Of a stretch of 37,901 bases of DNA, positions 1 to 8,361 are shown one piece after another (position 1 is the stretch's first letter; the number at the start of each line of letters is the position of its first letter). The translations under genes were made by a program, and so were the position numbers. The stretch is from Alcaligenaceae bacterium (GTDB lineage: Bacteria; Pseudomonadota; Gammaproteobacteria; Burkholderiales; Burkholderiaceae_B), in NCBI GenBank assembly GCA_029263615.1, contig JAJUFT010000019.1, positions 1-37,901 of the forward strand, given 5' to 3'. The notes beneath the pieces are model-generated. The model did not search any database and was not told the DNA's origin. It saw only the letters and a list, made by a program, of their open reading frames with translations.

Positions 1-525
1 GCCTGGCAGGATCTGAACAATGGCATGATCTACGCGCGCAACATTGCGGCGGGCCTGGCCAAGGCCGACCCGCGCAACGCCAGCTATTACGAGAGCCGTG
101 CCAACAGCTACATTGCGCGCATGAAGGCCCTGGACAACGAAGTCCGGACCGCCATGGCCGCCATTCCGCCCGAACGTCGCCGCGTGATTTCCTCGCATGA
201 CGCTTTCGGTTATTTCGGTGACGCCTATGGGGTGGAATTCATTCCCATTAGCGGCCTGTCCAATCAGTCGGAGCCTTCCGCGCGCGATGTCGCACGCATC
301 GTGAAACTGGCCCGGGAAAATGGCGTGAGCGGGGTCTTCATCGAGAACATGAGCAACCCCGTCATGGCGCAGCAAATTGCCCGGGAAAGCGGGGCGCTCA
401 TGGGGGGCACCCTTTACGCCGATGCCCTGGGCCCGGCCGACCAGCCGGCCTCCAGCTATCTGGGCATGTTCAGCTGGAATGCCGGTCGCCTGGTGTACGT
501 GCTCAAACAGAGCCTGCAGCGCTGA
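1..525 (+). CDS. Metal (Zn/Mn) ABC transporter periplasmic binding protein, C-terminal part
   Basis: The frame is open from base 1 (reading AWQDLNNGMIYARNIA) to a TGA at 523-525, so only the last 174 residues are present. The opening resembles the DPHAWQDL region of cluster A-I (ZnuA/TroA/PsaA) binding proteins. Further on, SSHDAFGYFGDAYGVEF and a C-terminal lobe around IENMSNPVMAQQIARESGA and YADALG are typical of the family. Such proteins deliver Zn2+ or Mn2+ to an inner-membrane ABC permease from the periplasm. The His-rich loop common in ZnuA is not in the visible part, so zinc versus manganese cannot be decided. The signal peptide and first metal ligands lie outside the window. It is the last plus-strand gene before the convergent xerC operon. 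Confidence 0.85.
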   Translation, partial: AWQDLNNGMIYARNIAAGLAKADPRNASYYESRANSYIARMKALDNEVRTAMAAIPPERRRVISSHDAFGYFGDAYGVEFIPISGLSNQSEPSARDVARIVKLARENGVSGVFIENMSNPVMAQQIARESGALMGGTLYADALGPADQPASSYLGMFSWNAGRLVYVLKQSLQR

Positions 526-565
526 GGCAGGGGCTCACCCGCGGTACGCATCCTCCCCGCGCCGG

Positions 566-592
566 GCAGGCCTCGCCGCCGATGTGGCCTGC
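566..592. terminator. Hairpin between convergent genes (possible terminator)
   Basis: A 7-bp perfect stem, GCAGGCC at 566-572 with GGCCTGC at 586-592, sits in the 95-bp gap between two convergent stop codons. No T-tract follows on either strand, so it is at best a weak or factor-assisted terminator. Nothing else is recognisable in this gap. Confidence 0.3.
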
Positions 593-620
593 GTTGCCCC
601 CGCCGGGGAAGGCAGACCCT

Positions 621-1583
621 TCATTCGCTCTCGGGCTTGCGGGTGGCACGCGGGTGGGCCTGGTCGTAGACCCTGGCCAGGTGCTGGAAATCCAGCTGCG
701 TGTAGATCTGCGTGGTGGAAATATTGGCATGTCCCAGCAGCTCCTGCACGGCACGCAGGTCCTGCGCCGACTGCAGGAGATGGCTGGCGAAGCTGTGCCG
801 CAGGGCGTGGGGGTGGACGTGGACCGGAAGCCCCGCCCGGGCGGCCAGGTCGGCCAGCTGCTTCTGCACCACGCGGGGGGAAATCCGCGCGCCACGCGCC
901 CCCAGGAAGAGGGCGGCCTCGGCATCGATGCCGGGCGGCGGCGTACGCGCCAGTTCGGGCCGACGCTGCAGCCATTGATGCAGCGCTTCCACCGCCTTGG
1001 TGCCCAGTGGCACGCTGCGGGTCTTGCCTCCCTTGCCCAGCACGATGGCGTCCCCGGCCTCGAGGTCAATCCAGCTGCGGGATTCGTAGCCGGGCTGGCG
1101 TCGCGGGTGGATGTCCAGGCTGACGAGTTCGGCCAGACGCAGCCCGCTGGAATACAGCACTTCGAACATGGCCTGGTCACGCCACTGCGCGGCGGTTTCG
1201 GGGGGGGGCAAGCCGCTGCGGTCCAGCAGCGACTGGGCCTGATCCACTGACAGTGCCTTGGGCAGTGAGCGCCCCGCCTTGGGAGCACGAACCCCGGCCA
1301 CCGGGTTGCCGGGCAAACCAGCTCGAGGTGCCCACCAGGCATAGAAGCCGCGCCAGGCCGAGAGCATGCGGGCCAGACTGCGCGGGTGCTGCCCGGCCGC
1401 ATGCAGACGCGCAATGGCCTGCCGCACATGGCTTTCGGTGAGGGTCTCGAGCGCTTGCCCAGGGGTGGACCGGGTCAGCTGCTGCAGGTCGCGGCGGTAG
1501 GCGGCGAGGGTGTGCGGCGAACAGCGGCGCTGGCTGCGCAACATTTCCAGCCATTCGATCATCGGCTGCGACAAGGTGCCCAT
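621..1583 (-). CDS. xerC: Tyrosine recombinase XerC
   Basis: A 320-aa site-specific recombinase, the usual length for XerC/XerD. XerC with XerD resolves chromosome dimers at dif sites during division. The N-terminal SAM-like core-binding domain covers about residues 1-90. The catalytic domain carries the full set: Arg149 (SSGLRLAEL), Lys184 (LGKGGK), His259-x-x-Arg262 (HPHALRHSF), His285 (LLGHANIS) and nucleophile Tyr294 (IYTQL). The start at 1583 (MGTLSQ) was chosen because GGAAGGAAA precedes it and the longer frame would run into DUF484. About 11 extra residues lie between the first Arg and the Lys relative to E. coli XerD. It is the last gene of a minus-strand cluster with DUF484 and dapF, the same association as E. 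coli dapF-yigA-xerC, which favours XerC over XerD. Confidence 0.93.
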   Translation of the reverse strand: MGTLSQPMIEWLEMLRSQRRCSPHTLAAYRRDLQQLTRSTPGQALETLTESHVRQAIARLHAAGQHPRSLARMLSAWRGFYAWWAPRAGLPGNPVAGVRAPKAGRSLPKALSVDQAQSLLDRSGLPPPETAAQWRDQAMFEVLYSSGLRLAELVSLDIHPRRQPGYESRSWIDLEAGDAIVLGKGGKTRSVPLGTKAVEALHQWLQRRPELARTPPPGIDAEAALFLGARGARISPRVVQKQLADLAARAGLPVHVHPHALRHSFASHLLQSAQDLRAVQELLGHANISTTQIYTQLDFQHLARVYDQAHPRATRKPESE

Positions 1584-1611
1584 GCCGGTTTCCTTCCGTG
1601 CAGGCACGGGT

Positions 1612-2289
1612 TCAGGCGAGGTCGGCGGCCGCCTGTTCGGGCAGGCGCTGCAGGGCGGCGGACACCAGGCGGCCGATGGTGGACAGGTAATCGGTGGCCA
1701 TGTCGCTGGTGAAGCGGCCGGGGTCTTCGGAGCCGAACACCAGGACGCCGAAGGCATGGATGGCGCCCTCGGGACGCAAGGCCACGCAGGCCATGGATTG
1801 CGTGGAGGCGTCCAGCCATTCCATGGCGGGGCTGTCCTGAGCCGCGCCGCAATAGGGGGTCGTCAGGGCGCTGGCATAGTGTTTCAGGGCATCGCCCACT
1901 TCCTGTACGAAGGGGGCCGGGCCGACCTTGTCCCACACGCGCAGCACCACGGACGGCATTTCGAAAATGCCTTGCAGGCGTTCGACCACCAGCGCCGGCA
2001 GGGCCTGGGCGTCGTCTTCGGAGAGCATGTCGCAGCACCACTGCATCAATTGCTGGGCAATGCGCTCATTGCCGCTGGCGTTGTGAAGCAGGCCGGCCAG
2101 CTTCCATTCCAGTTCCTTGCAGCGGTTGCGCAAGGTGAGTATCTGCCGCTCGCCAAGCGAGATGGCGCGGGCTTCGTGCGGATGGGGCACCCGCAGGTCG
2201 GCAAAGATGTGGGCGTGTTCCTGGAAGAATTCCGGATTCGTCTGCAGGAAGACGGCGACCTCCTCGGCAGTGGGGCTCGGGCGGCTCAT
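1612..2289 (-). CDS. DUF484 family protein (YigA-like)
   Basis: A 225-aa soluble protein of the DUF484 family. These are GAF-like proteins of unknown function that almost always lie between dapF and xerC. The N-terminus (TAEEVAVFLQTNPEFFQEH) is the characteristic helical segment. It is followed by a predicted coiled stretch (RQILTLRNRCKELEWKLAG) and a GAF-like C-terminal domain from about residue 90. It starts with ATG at 2289, 26 bp below the dapF stop, and ends 28 bp above the xerC start, so the three genes are probably cotranscribed. The function remains unassigned; synteny with xerC is only circumstantial. Confidence 0.85.
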   Translation of the reverse strand: MSRPSPTAEEVAVFLQTNPEFFQEHAHIFADLRVPHPHEARAISLGERQILTLRNRCKELEWKLAGLLHNASGNERIAQQLMQWCCDMLSEDDAQALPALVVERLQGIFEMPSVVLRVWDKVGPAPFVQEVGDALKHYASALTTPYCGAAQDSPAMEWLDASTQSMACVALRPEGAIHAFGVLVFGSEDPGRFTSDMATDYLSTIGRLVSAALQRLPEQAAADLA

Positions 2290-2315
2290 GGGACGGTTAC
2301 CTCGCTGTGTTGGGA

Positions 2316-3203
2316 TCAGAGTTGCATGTGCGCTGCATGTTGCCGCACAAGCGCGTCGATGTCCACGGTGCCGTTGAACACGGTGACGGCGGGGCCCGTC
2401 ATGTGCAGGATGCCGTCTTGCCAGGCGATCTCGAGCACACCGCCCCGAGTCTGGACGCGAACGGGAGAGTCCAGGAGACCGCGACGGATGCCCGCCACCG
2501 CGGCCGCGCAGGCGCCGGTGCCGCAGGCCAGGGTCTCGCCGGCGCCGCGCTCGTACACGCGCAGGCGCACCGAATGCCGGTCGACCACTTCCATGAAGCC
2601 GACGTTCACCCGATGGGCGAAGCGTTCATGCGATTCGATGAAGGGCCCCCACTGCTCGACCGGCGCGGTGGCGACGTCGTCCACCACCATGACGGCATGC
2701 GGGTTGGAGATGCCCACCAGCGACAGACGGGCCTGCTGATGGGGGGAAACGGGCAGGTGCCAGAGCGTGTCGTCTCCGCAGGGCGAGGATTCCAGCCCCG
2801 AGGCGTCAAAGGACACGGCCTCCGGGCCGTGACGGGTCTGACCCATCTGCACCGTGACTTCCCCGGATTCGGATTCAAGTAGTTCGATGATGCCGGTGGC
2901 GATTTCTGCCCGCAGCGGGTTGCGCCGAGACAGGCCCTGCTCATGCACGAAGCGCACAAAGCAGCGGGCGCCGTTGCCGCAATGCTCGACTTCACTGCCG
3001 TCAGCGTTGAAGATGCGGTAGCGGAAGTCGGCTTCAGGGTGGGAAGGCGATTCGACAATGAGGATCTGATCGGCCCCGATGCCGAAGTGCCGGTCGGCCA
3101 GCGCTCGGGCGCGTTCCGGCGTCATCTGGATGGCCTGGCGCATGCCGTCGAGAACGACAAAGTCGTTGCCGGCACCGTGCATTTTCGTGAAGTTCCACAT
3201 CAT
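2316..3203 (-). CDS. dapF: Diaminopimelate epimerase
   Basis: A 295-aa enzyme converting LL- to meso-diaminopimelate for lysine and peptidoglycan synthesis. Both catalytic cysteines are present: Cys75 in [10 protein letters not shown] and Cys227 in [14 protein letters not shown]. The N-terminal [12 protein letters not shown] motif is intact. Two Met codons open the frame (MMWNF); either could be the start. On the minus strand a TATAAAAT element lies at 3217-3210, only about 7 nt from the ATG, and there is no convincing Shine-Dalgarno sequence. A leaderless transcript is therefore possible, but a -35 is not obvious. The upstream gap to the acyltransferase stop is only 39 bp, so read-through from the lpxL pair is equally plausible. 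Confidence 0.96.
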   Translation of the reverse strand: MMWNFTKMHGAGNDFVVLDGMRQAIQMTPERARALADRHFGIGADQILIVESPSHPEADFRYRIFNADGSEVEHCGNGARCFVRFVHEQGLSRRNPLRAEIATGIIELLESESGEVTVQMGQTRHGPEAVSFDASGLESSPCGDDTLWHLPVSPHQQARLSLVGISNPHAVMVVDDVATAPVEQWGPFIESHERFAHRVNVGFMEVVDRHSVRLRVYERGAGETLACGTGACAAAVAGIRRGLLDSPVRVQTRGGVLEIAWQDGILHMTGPAVTVFNGTVDIDALVRQHAAHMQL

Positions 3204-3242
3204 ATCTGCATTTTATAGGCAGGCAGGCCCGCCGTGGGCCCG

Positions 3243-4133
3243 TCAGTAGAGACGGGGTTCGCCTTCCGGGCGGGTCTTGTAGCGTCGATGCACCCAGTAG
3301 TACTGGGCGGGGTCCGGTCTGACCCAGTCCTCGATCAGGCGGTTGATGCGCGCAGTGGCCTCTTCCAGGGAATCATCGCCAGGGAAACTTTCCAGCGGCG
3401 GCATCACCGTGACGTGGTACTGGCCGGTTTCTGCATCCAGCCGGCTGAGCACCGGCACGACTGCGGCGTCGAAGCTGCGGGCAATCTGTGCGGTGGTGAG
3501 CAGGGTGGCCGCGGGCACGTTGAAAAAAGGCACGAAGGCGGCGCCCTCCAGCCCCCAGTCCATGTCGGGCAGGTAGTAGATCGGCACGCCGCGGCGTAGC
3601 TGACGGATCAGACCCCGCACGCCGTCGTGACGGCTGATCAGATGTACGGTGTTGAACCGGCCGCGTCCTTCGCGCACCAGCTGGTCGACATCGGGGTCGC
3701 TCTGGCGCGTGTACATGGTGGCCGATTCCTTCAGGAACAGGGTCAGGCGGGTGGCGGAGGCATCGAGTCCCACCAGATGGGGGGCCAGCATGATGATGCG
3801 CCGTCCGTCGGCCAACAGGGCATCGAGATGTTCCAGGCCTTCGATGGGCACGGTCTCCACGATGCGCTGCGGCGGTGCAAACCAGCAGAGGCCGCGGTCC
3901 ACCAACGACTGAGCCAGCAAATGGAAATGCTTGCGCAACCAGACTTCCCGCACTTCGGCGGGCGTGTCGGGAAAGGCCATCGCCAGATTGGTACGTACGA
4001 TCCGCGTGCGGCTGCGCATCAGGTGCGGAGCAAGCCAGCCCAGGGCGCGTGCCCAGCGCCGGCGTGTGGGGAAACTGCTGCGACCGAAATAGGTGAACAG
4101 TGAGCGCAGCAGGGGAAGCTTGTTGAAGTTCAT
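3243..4133 (-). CDS. lpxL: Lipid A late acyltransferase (LpxL/HtrB family), downstream copy
   Basis: A 296-aa inner-membrane enzyme of the LpxL/LpxM family, which adds secondary acyl chains to Kdo-lipid A or its precursor from acyl-ACP. The catalytic HX4D motif is visible as His119 to Asp124 (APHLVGLD). Family motifs further on include LPDMDWG and a C-terminal QYYWVHRRYKTRP. The start at 4133 gives a 4-bp ATGA overlap with the preceding gene, which also encodes a late acyltransferase, so the two are translationally coupled. In Bordetella two such genes, lpxL1 and lpxL2, are adjacent and transfer different acyl chains. I cannot tell from sequence which acyl chain each prefers, so the symbol is generic. 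Confidence 0.88.
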   Translation of the reverse strand: MNFNKLPLLRSLFTYFGRSSFPTRRRWARALGWLAPHLMRSRTRIVRTNLAMAFPDTPAEVREVWLRKHFHLLAQSLVDRGLCWFAPPQRIVETVPIEGLEHLDALLADGRRIIMLAPHLVGLDASATRLTLFLKESATMYTRQSDPDVDQLVREGRGRFNTVHLISRHDGVRGLIRQLRRGVPIYYLPDMDWGLEGAAFVPFFNVPAATLLTTAQIARSFDAAVVPVLSRLDAETGQYHVTVMPPLESFPGDDSLEEATARINRLIEDWVRPDPAQYYWVHRRYKTRPEGEPRLY

Positions 4134-4984
4134 TGATGCGAATCGTCCGGCAGCGGGGGGGCATCGGACGGAATCTTGTACCGGTTGTAGCTCCAGAGAT
4201 ATTGCTCCGGAAACCGTCTGATCAGCTGCTCCATCGAACGGTTGATCAGGCAGGCCAGCTCCACGGGGTCTTGCGGCAGAGATTCGGGAAGCCGCAGGTA
4301 ATGCATGCGCCATCCCCGCCCTCTGGGCAGGCGTTCACCCGCCAGCAGGATGACGGCCACGCCCGTCTGCAGGGCCAGTTTCCCGGCCAGCGTCATGGTG
4401 AGGGCGGGGCGGCCGAAGAAAGGCGCCCAGACGCCGTCGCCGGCGCCGGGGACCTGATCGGGCAGCATGCCCACGGCTTCCCCCCGCTTGAGCGCCCGCA
4501 CGAACTCACGGACGCCCTGCAGATTCGCAGGCACGGCGCGCAAACCCGGAATGTTGCGCGCCTGTTCCATGGCCGGTTCAAGCGCTGCGTAGCGGGGTGG
4601 CCGATACATGACCGTCAGCGGGCCATACCGGGTGAGGTGGCGGGCCGTGATCTCGAAGCAGCCCAGGTGGGGCGTCAGATAGAGAATGCCACGACCTTCC
4701 GACAATGCCTGCTGAACGACATGTTCTTCATCGCTATGGGTGCGCCGCAAGCATGCCTCGGTACGTAGCCAGACCTTGGGTGTTTCCATGATCATGGCGC
4801 CGGTTTCAGCTGCCGCCCGGCGCGCGAAGGCGGGGTCGCCATAGCCGGCCTGCCCGGCATTGGCGCGCAGGCGGTCGCGATAGCGGCCCGGCATCGCATA
4901 GACACAACGGCCCAGAAAGCGGCCCAGGCCGTGGAGAACCGGAAGCGGCAGCATGGCCAGCATCCGGATCAGGAGCATTACCAT
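4130..4984 (-). CDS. lpxL: Lipid A late acyltransferase (LpxL/HtrB family), upstream copy
   Basis: A 284-aa paralogue of the next gene, sharing the family layout: a hydrophobic N-terminal anchor (residues 2-20), then a catalytic His106 to Glu111 (TPHLGCFE). The motif is therefore HX4E, where the downstream copy has HX4D; both occur in active family members. LPDQVPGAGDGVWAPFFG and the C-terminal EQYLWSYNRYK are diagnostic. It is the first gene of the minus-strand group and is divergent from metK, with 237 bp between start codons. Because it leads the operon, its promoter must lie in the metK upstream region. Substrate specificity is not deducible here. Confidence 0.88.
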   Translation of the reverse strand: MVMLLIRMLAMLPLPVLHGLGRFLGRCVYAMPGRYRDRLRANAGQAGYGDPAFARRAAAETGAMIMETPKVWLRTEACLRRTHSDEEHVVQQALSEGRGILYLTPHLGCFEITARHLTRYGPLTVMYRPPRYAALEPAMEQARNIPGLRAVPANLQGVREFVRALKRGEAVGMLPDQVPGAGDGVWAPFFGRPALTMTLAGKLALQTGVAVILLAGERLPRGRGWRMHYLRLPESLPQDPVELACLINRSMEQLIRRFPEQYLWSYNRYKIPSDAPPLPDDSHQ

Positions 4985-5043
4985 CGGTGGGATTTACCCT
5001 GTTGCGAGTGTGGAGAGGTTCGGTGAAATACGGTATTTTCGCT

Positions 5044-5049
5044 TAAAAT
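5044..5049 (+). promoter_or_regulatory. Candidate -10 element of the metK promoter
   Basis: TAAAAT at 5044-5049 would place transcription start near 5056, immediately before the first paired base of the riboswitch (5057). The matching -35 is poor (TTCGGT at 5019-5024, 19-bp spacing). Placement relative to the aptamer is the main support. Confidence 0.4.
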
Positions 5050-5053
5050 GCGT

Positions 5054-5127
5054 TCTATCGCTGAGTTAAACGACAACTTGCGGAGCGATGGCACTCCATG
5101 CCGGGTGCGAAACAAACCGCTAAAGCG
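5054..5127 (+). promoter_or_regulatory. SAM-II-like riboswitch aptamer upstream of metK
   Basis: The sequence can fold as the H-type pseudoknot of SAM-II. P1 is ATCGCT (5057-5062) with AGCGAT (5084-5089). The P2 strand GCGG (5080-5083) abuts P1 directly and pairs with CCGC (5117-5120). CTT (5077-5079) can continue the helix with AAG (5123-5125), leaving the U of GCUAAA unpaired, the region that contacts SAM in known SAM-II structures. The loop GAGTTAAAC and the closing AAACAAACCGCTAAAG match the family's conserved segments as I recall them. It is unusual in that a small hairpin, GGCA (5090-5093) with TGCC (5099-5102), is inserted in the loop before P2. SAM binding is expected to repress metK, the SAM synthetase. 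SAM-II is known mainly from Alphaproteobacteria. Confidence 0.75.
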
Positions 5128-5221
5128 TCGCGCCGAGTGCCCTGCATGGCAGGTCGGAGGTGCAACGCAACCGACCAACTGGCGCCGGCTCACAGCCGGC
5201 TCTCCACGCAGGAAAAGCACT
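5128..5221 (+). promoter_or_regulatory. Structured remainder of the metK leader (expression platform candidate)
   Basis: Between aptamer and start codon lie about 94 nt with several stems: GGTCGG (5152-5157) with CCGACC (5171-5176), and a 7-bp perfect stem GCCGGCT (5184-5190) with AGCCGGC (5194-5200). CCTGC (5141-5145) can pair with GCAGG (5208-5212), which contains the start of the Shine-Dalgarno AGGAAAAG. No U-tract follows any stem, so control of translation is more likely than termination. In most SAM-II leaders the aptamer sits much closer to the ribosome-binding site. Confidence 0.4.
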
Positions 5222-6391
5222 GTGTCCAAAAAATCCAACGATTACCTCTTCACTTCCGAGTCCGTCTCGGAGGGCCACCCCGACAAGGTGGCCGACCAGA
5301 TTTCCGATGCCGTCCTCGACGCCATCTTCACTGAAGATCCCAACGCTCGCGTGGCTGCCGAAACCCTGTGCAACACGGGTCTGGTCGTGCTGGCCGGCGA
5401 GATCACCACGAGCGCCAACGTCGACTACATCCAGATCGCACGCGACACCATCAAGCGCATCGGCTACGACAACACCGAGTTCGGCATCGACTACAAGGGC
5501 TGCGCGGTGCTGGTGGCCTACGACAAGCAATCGCCCGACATTGCGCGCGGGGTCGACCGCAGCCCCGAAGAACTGCTCAATCAGGGTGCCGGTGACCAGG
5601 GCCTGATGTTCGGCTACGCCTGCGATGAAACGCCCGACCTCATGCCAGCGCCCATCTGGTACGCCCACCGTCTGGTGCAGCGCCAGAGCGAGCTGCGCAA
5701 AGATGGCCGCCTGCCCTGGCTGCGACCGGACGCCAAGTCACAAGTGACGTTCCGCTATGTCGACGGCCGCCCGGTCGAGGTCGACACCGTCGTGCTCTCC
5801 ACGCAGCACGCCCCCGAGATTTCGCAGGACGACATCCGCGAGGCCGTCATCGAGCACATCATCAAGCCGGTCATTCCCGAAGGCCTGCTCACCGCCAAGA
5901 CCCGCTTCCTGGTCAACCCCACCGGCATCTTCGTGATCGGAGGCCCGCAGGGCGATTGCGGCCTGACCGGGCGCAAGATCATCGTCGACACCTACGGTGG
6001 CGCCTGCCCGCACGGCGGGGGTGCATTCTCGGGCAAGGATCCTTCCAAGGTCGACCGCTCCGCCGCCTATGCCGCCCGCTACGTGGCCAAGAACGTGGTG
6101 GCGTCCGGCCTGGCCCGCCAGTGCCAGGTGCAGGTCAGCTACGCCATCGGCGTGGCCGAGCCCATCAACATCACCGTCTACACGGAAGGCACGGGCGTGA
6201 TTCCCGACGAGCAGATCGCCCGTCTGGTGCGCGAGAACTTCGACCTGCGTCCACGCGGCATCATCGAAATGCTCGATCTGCTGCGTCCCATCTATTCCAA
6301 GACGGCCGCCTACGGGCATTTCGGCCGGGCGGAGCCCGAATTCTCCTGGGAAGCCGTCGACAAGGCCGAGGTGCTCAAGCAGGCTGCCTGA
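5222..6391 (+). CDS. metK: S-adenosylmethionine synthetase
   Basis: A 389-aa cytosolic enzyme making SAM from methionine and ATP. The protein begins at a GTG (5222-5224) preceded by AGGAAAAG at 5210-5217. The open frame extends further upstream, but the homologous N-terminus ([21 protein letters not shown]) fixes the start here. Signature motifs [12 protein letters not shown] and [16 protein letters not shown] are intact, and the length matches E. coli MetK (384 aa). It is the first gene of the SAM-cycle block and is followed after 205 bp by ahcY, which has its own promoter-like element and riboswitch. Expression is probably repressed by SAM through the leader. Confidence 0.97.
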   Translation: MSKKSNDYLFTSESVSEGHPDKVADQISDAVLDAIFTEDPNARVAAETLCNTGLVVLAGEITTSANVDYIQIARDTIKRIGYDNTEFGIDYKGCAVLVAYDKQSPDIARGVDRSPEELLNQGAGDQGLMFGYACDETPDLMPAPIWYAHRLVQRQSELRKDGRLPWLRPDAKSQVTFRYVDGRPVEVDTVVLSTQHAPEISQDDIREAVIEHIIKPVIPEGLLTAKTRFLVNPTGIFVIGGPQGDCGLTGRKIIVDTYGGACPHGGGAFSGKDPSKVDRSAAYAARYVAKNVVASGLARQCQVQVSYAIGVAEPINITVYTEGTGVIPDEQIARLVRENFDLRPRGIIEMLDLLRPIYSKTAAYGHFGRAEPEFSWEAVDKAEVLKQAA

Positions 6392-6400
6392 TCCTCGTTT

Positions 6401-6430
6401 CGGCTGCCGTTTCCTCGCGGCAGGCAGCCG
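6401..6430 (+). terminator. Hairpin after metK (possible terminator)
   Basis: CGGCTGCC (6401-6408) pairs perfectly with GGCAGCCG (6423-6430), starting 9 nt after the metK stop. The following AATTGCGTTAG is only moderately T-rich, so termination would be weak. The hairpin sits just upstream of the ahcY -10 candidate. Confidence 0.4.
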
Positions 6431-6438
6431 AATTGCGT

Positions 6439-6444
6439 TAGAAT
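6439..6444 (+). promoter_or_regulatory. Candidate -10 element of the ahcY promoter
   Basis: TAGAAT at 6439-6444 would start transcription at about 6450, exactly where the SAH riboswitch P1 stem begins. No good -35 is present at 16-18 bp; that region falls inside the metK 3' hairpin. Confidence 0.4.
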
Positions 6445-6448
6445 AGGG

Positions 6449-6500
6449 GGTTCCTGAGGGGCGCTGCAACGGTGTGCACACACCGCTAGGCTCAGGAACC
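6449..6500 (+). promoter_or_regulatory. S-adenosylhomocysteine (SAH) riboswitch
   Basis: P1 is a perfect 10-bp helix, GGTTCCTGAG (6449-6458) with CTCAGGAACC (6491-6500). Between the strands lie the conserved GGGCGCTGCAACG and GCTAGG segments of the SAH aptamer, flanking a P2 hairpin CGGTGT/ACACCG (6470-6485). This is the consensus layout of the class found upstream of ahcY in beta- and gammaproteobacteria. SAH binding switches expression on, so the hydrolase is made when its toxic substrate accumulates. Confidence 0.93.
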
Positions 6501-6520
6501 TTCTTCAACCGTTTCAACGG

Positions 6521-6581
6521 CGCTCATCCATACCCGTACCGGGGCAGATGAGCGAACATTCCTTCACCGGCACGGGTTTTT
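6521..6581 (+). promoter_or_regulatory. Mutually exclusive terminator and antiterminator stems in the ahcY leader
   Basis: Stem A pairs CGCTCATC (6521-6528) with GATGAGCG (6547-6554). Stem B pairs CCCGTACCGG (6533-6542) with CCGGCACGGG (6567-6576; one mismatch) and is followed at once by TTTTT (6577-6581), as in an intrinsic terminator. The stems cross and cannot form together, which is the expected design of a transcriptional expression platform for the SAH aptamer 20 nt upstream. How SAH binding is transmitted to stem A is not evident. Confidence 0.55.
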
Positions 6582-6596
6582 CTTGGGAATTCCACC

Positions 6597-8015
<1,419 letters not shown>

Positions 8016-8022
8016 GGCCATT

Positions 8023-8361
8023 ATGACTCTCCTGCTCGTCTGGATTCTCAACGCCATCGCCCTGCTGATCGTGGCCTACCTTCTGCCGGGCATCACCGTG
8101 GCCTCGTTCGGGGCCGCGCTGATCGCGGCGCTGGTGCTGGGTCTGCTGAACACGCTGGTCAAACCGGTGCTGATTCTGCTCACCCTGCCCATCACGGTAG
8201 TCACGCTCGGGCTCTTTCTGCTGGTGCTCAATGCACTGGTCTTCTGGTTCGCCGGTTCCATCCTGAAAGGCTTTCAGGTGGCCGGCTTCTGGTGGGCGCT
8301 TGCGGGCGCCATCGTCTACAGCTTGATCTCCGGGCTGCTTTCGAGGCTTCTGGTTCAATGA
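8023..8361 (+). CDS. Phage holin family 4-TM membrane protein (PF04020-like)
   Basis: A 112-aa, almost wholly hydrophobic protein with four predicted transmembrane segments (about residues 3-22, 28-50, 52-76 and 84-108). Sequence style (LPGITVASFGAALIAALVLGLLN, VKPVLILLTLPITVVTLGLF) matches the YvlD/phage_holin_4_2 family, which is chromosomally encoded and not clearly linked to lysis. It starts 7 bp after ahcY, and its TGA overlaps the metF ATG (ATGA, 8358-8361), so it is translationally coupled to a folate enzyme. No function in the methionine cycle is established. Confidence 0.8.
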   Translation: MTLLLVWILNAIALLIVAYLLPGITVASFGAALIAALVLGLLNTLVKPVLILLTLPITVVTLGLFLLVLNALVFWFAGSILKGFQVAGFWWALAGAIVYSLISGLLSRLLVQ

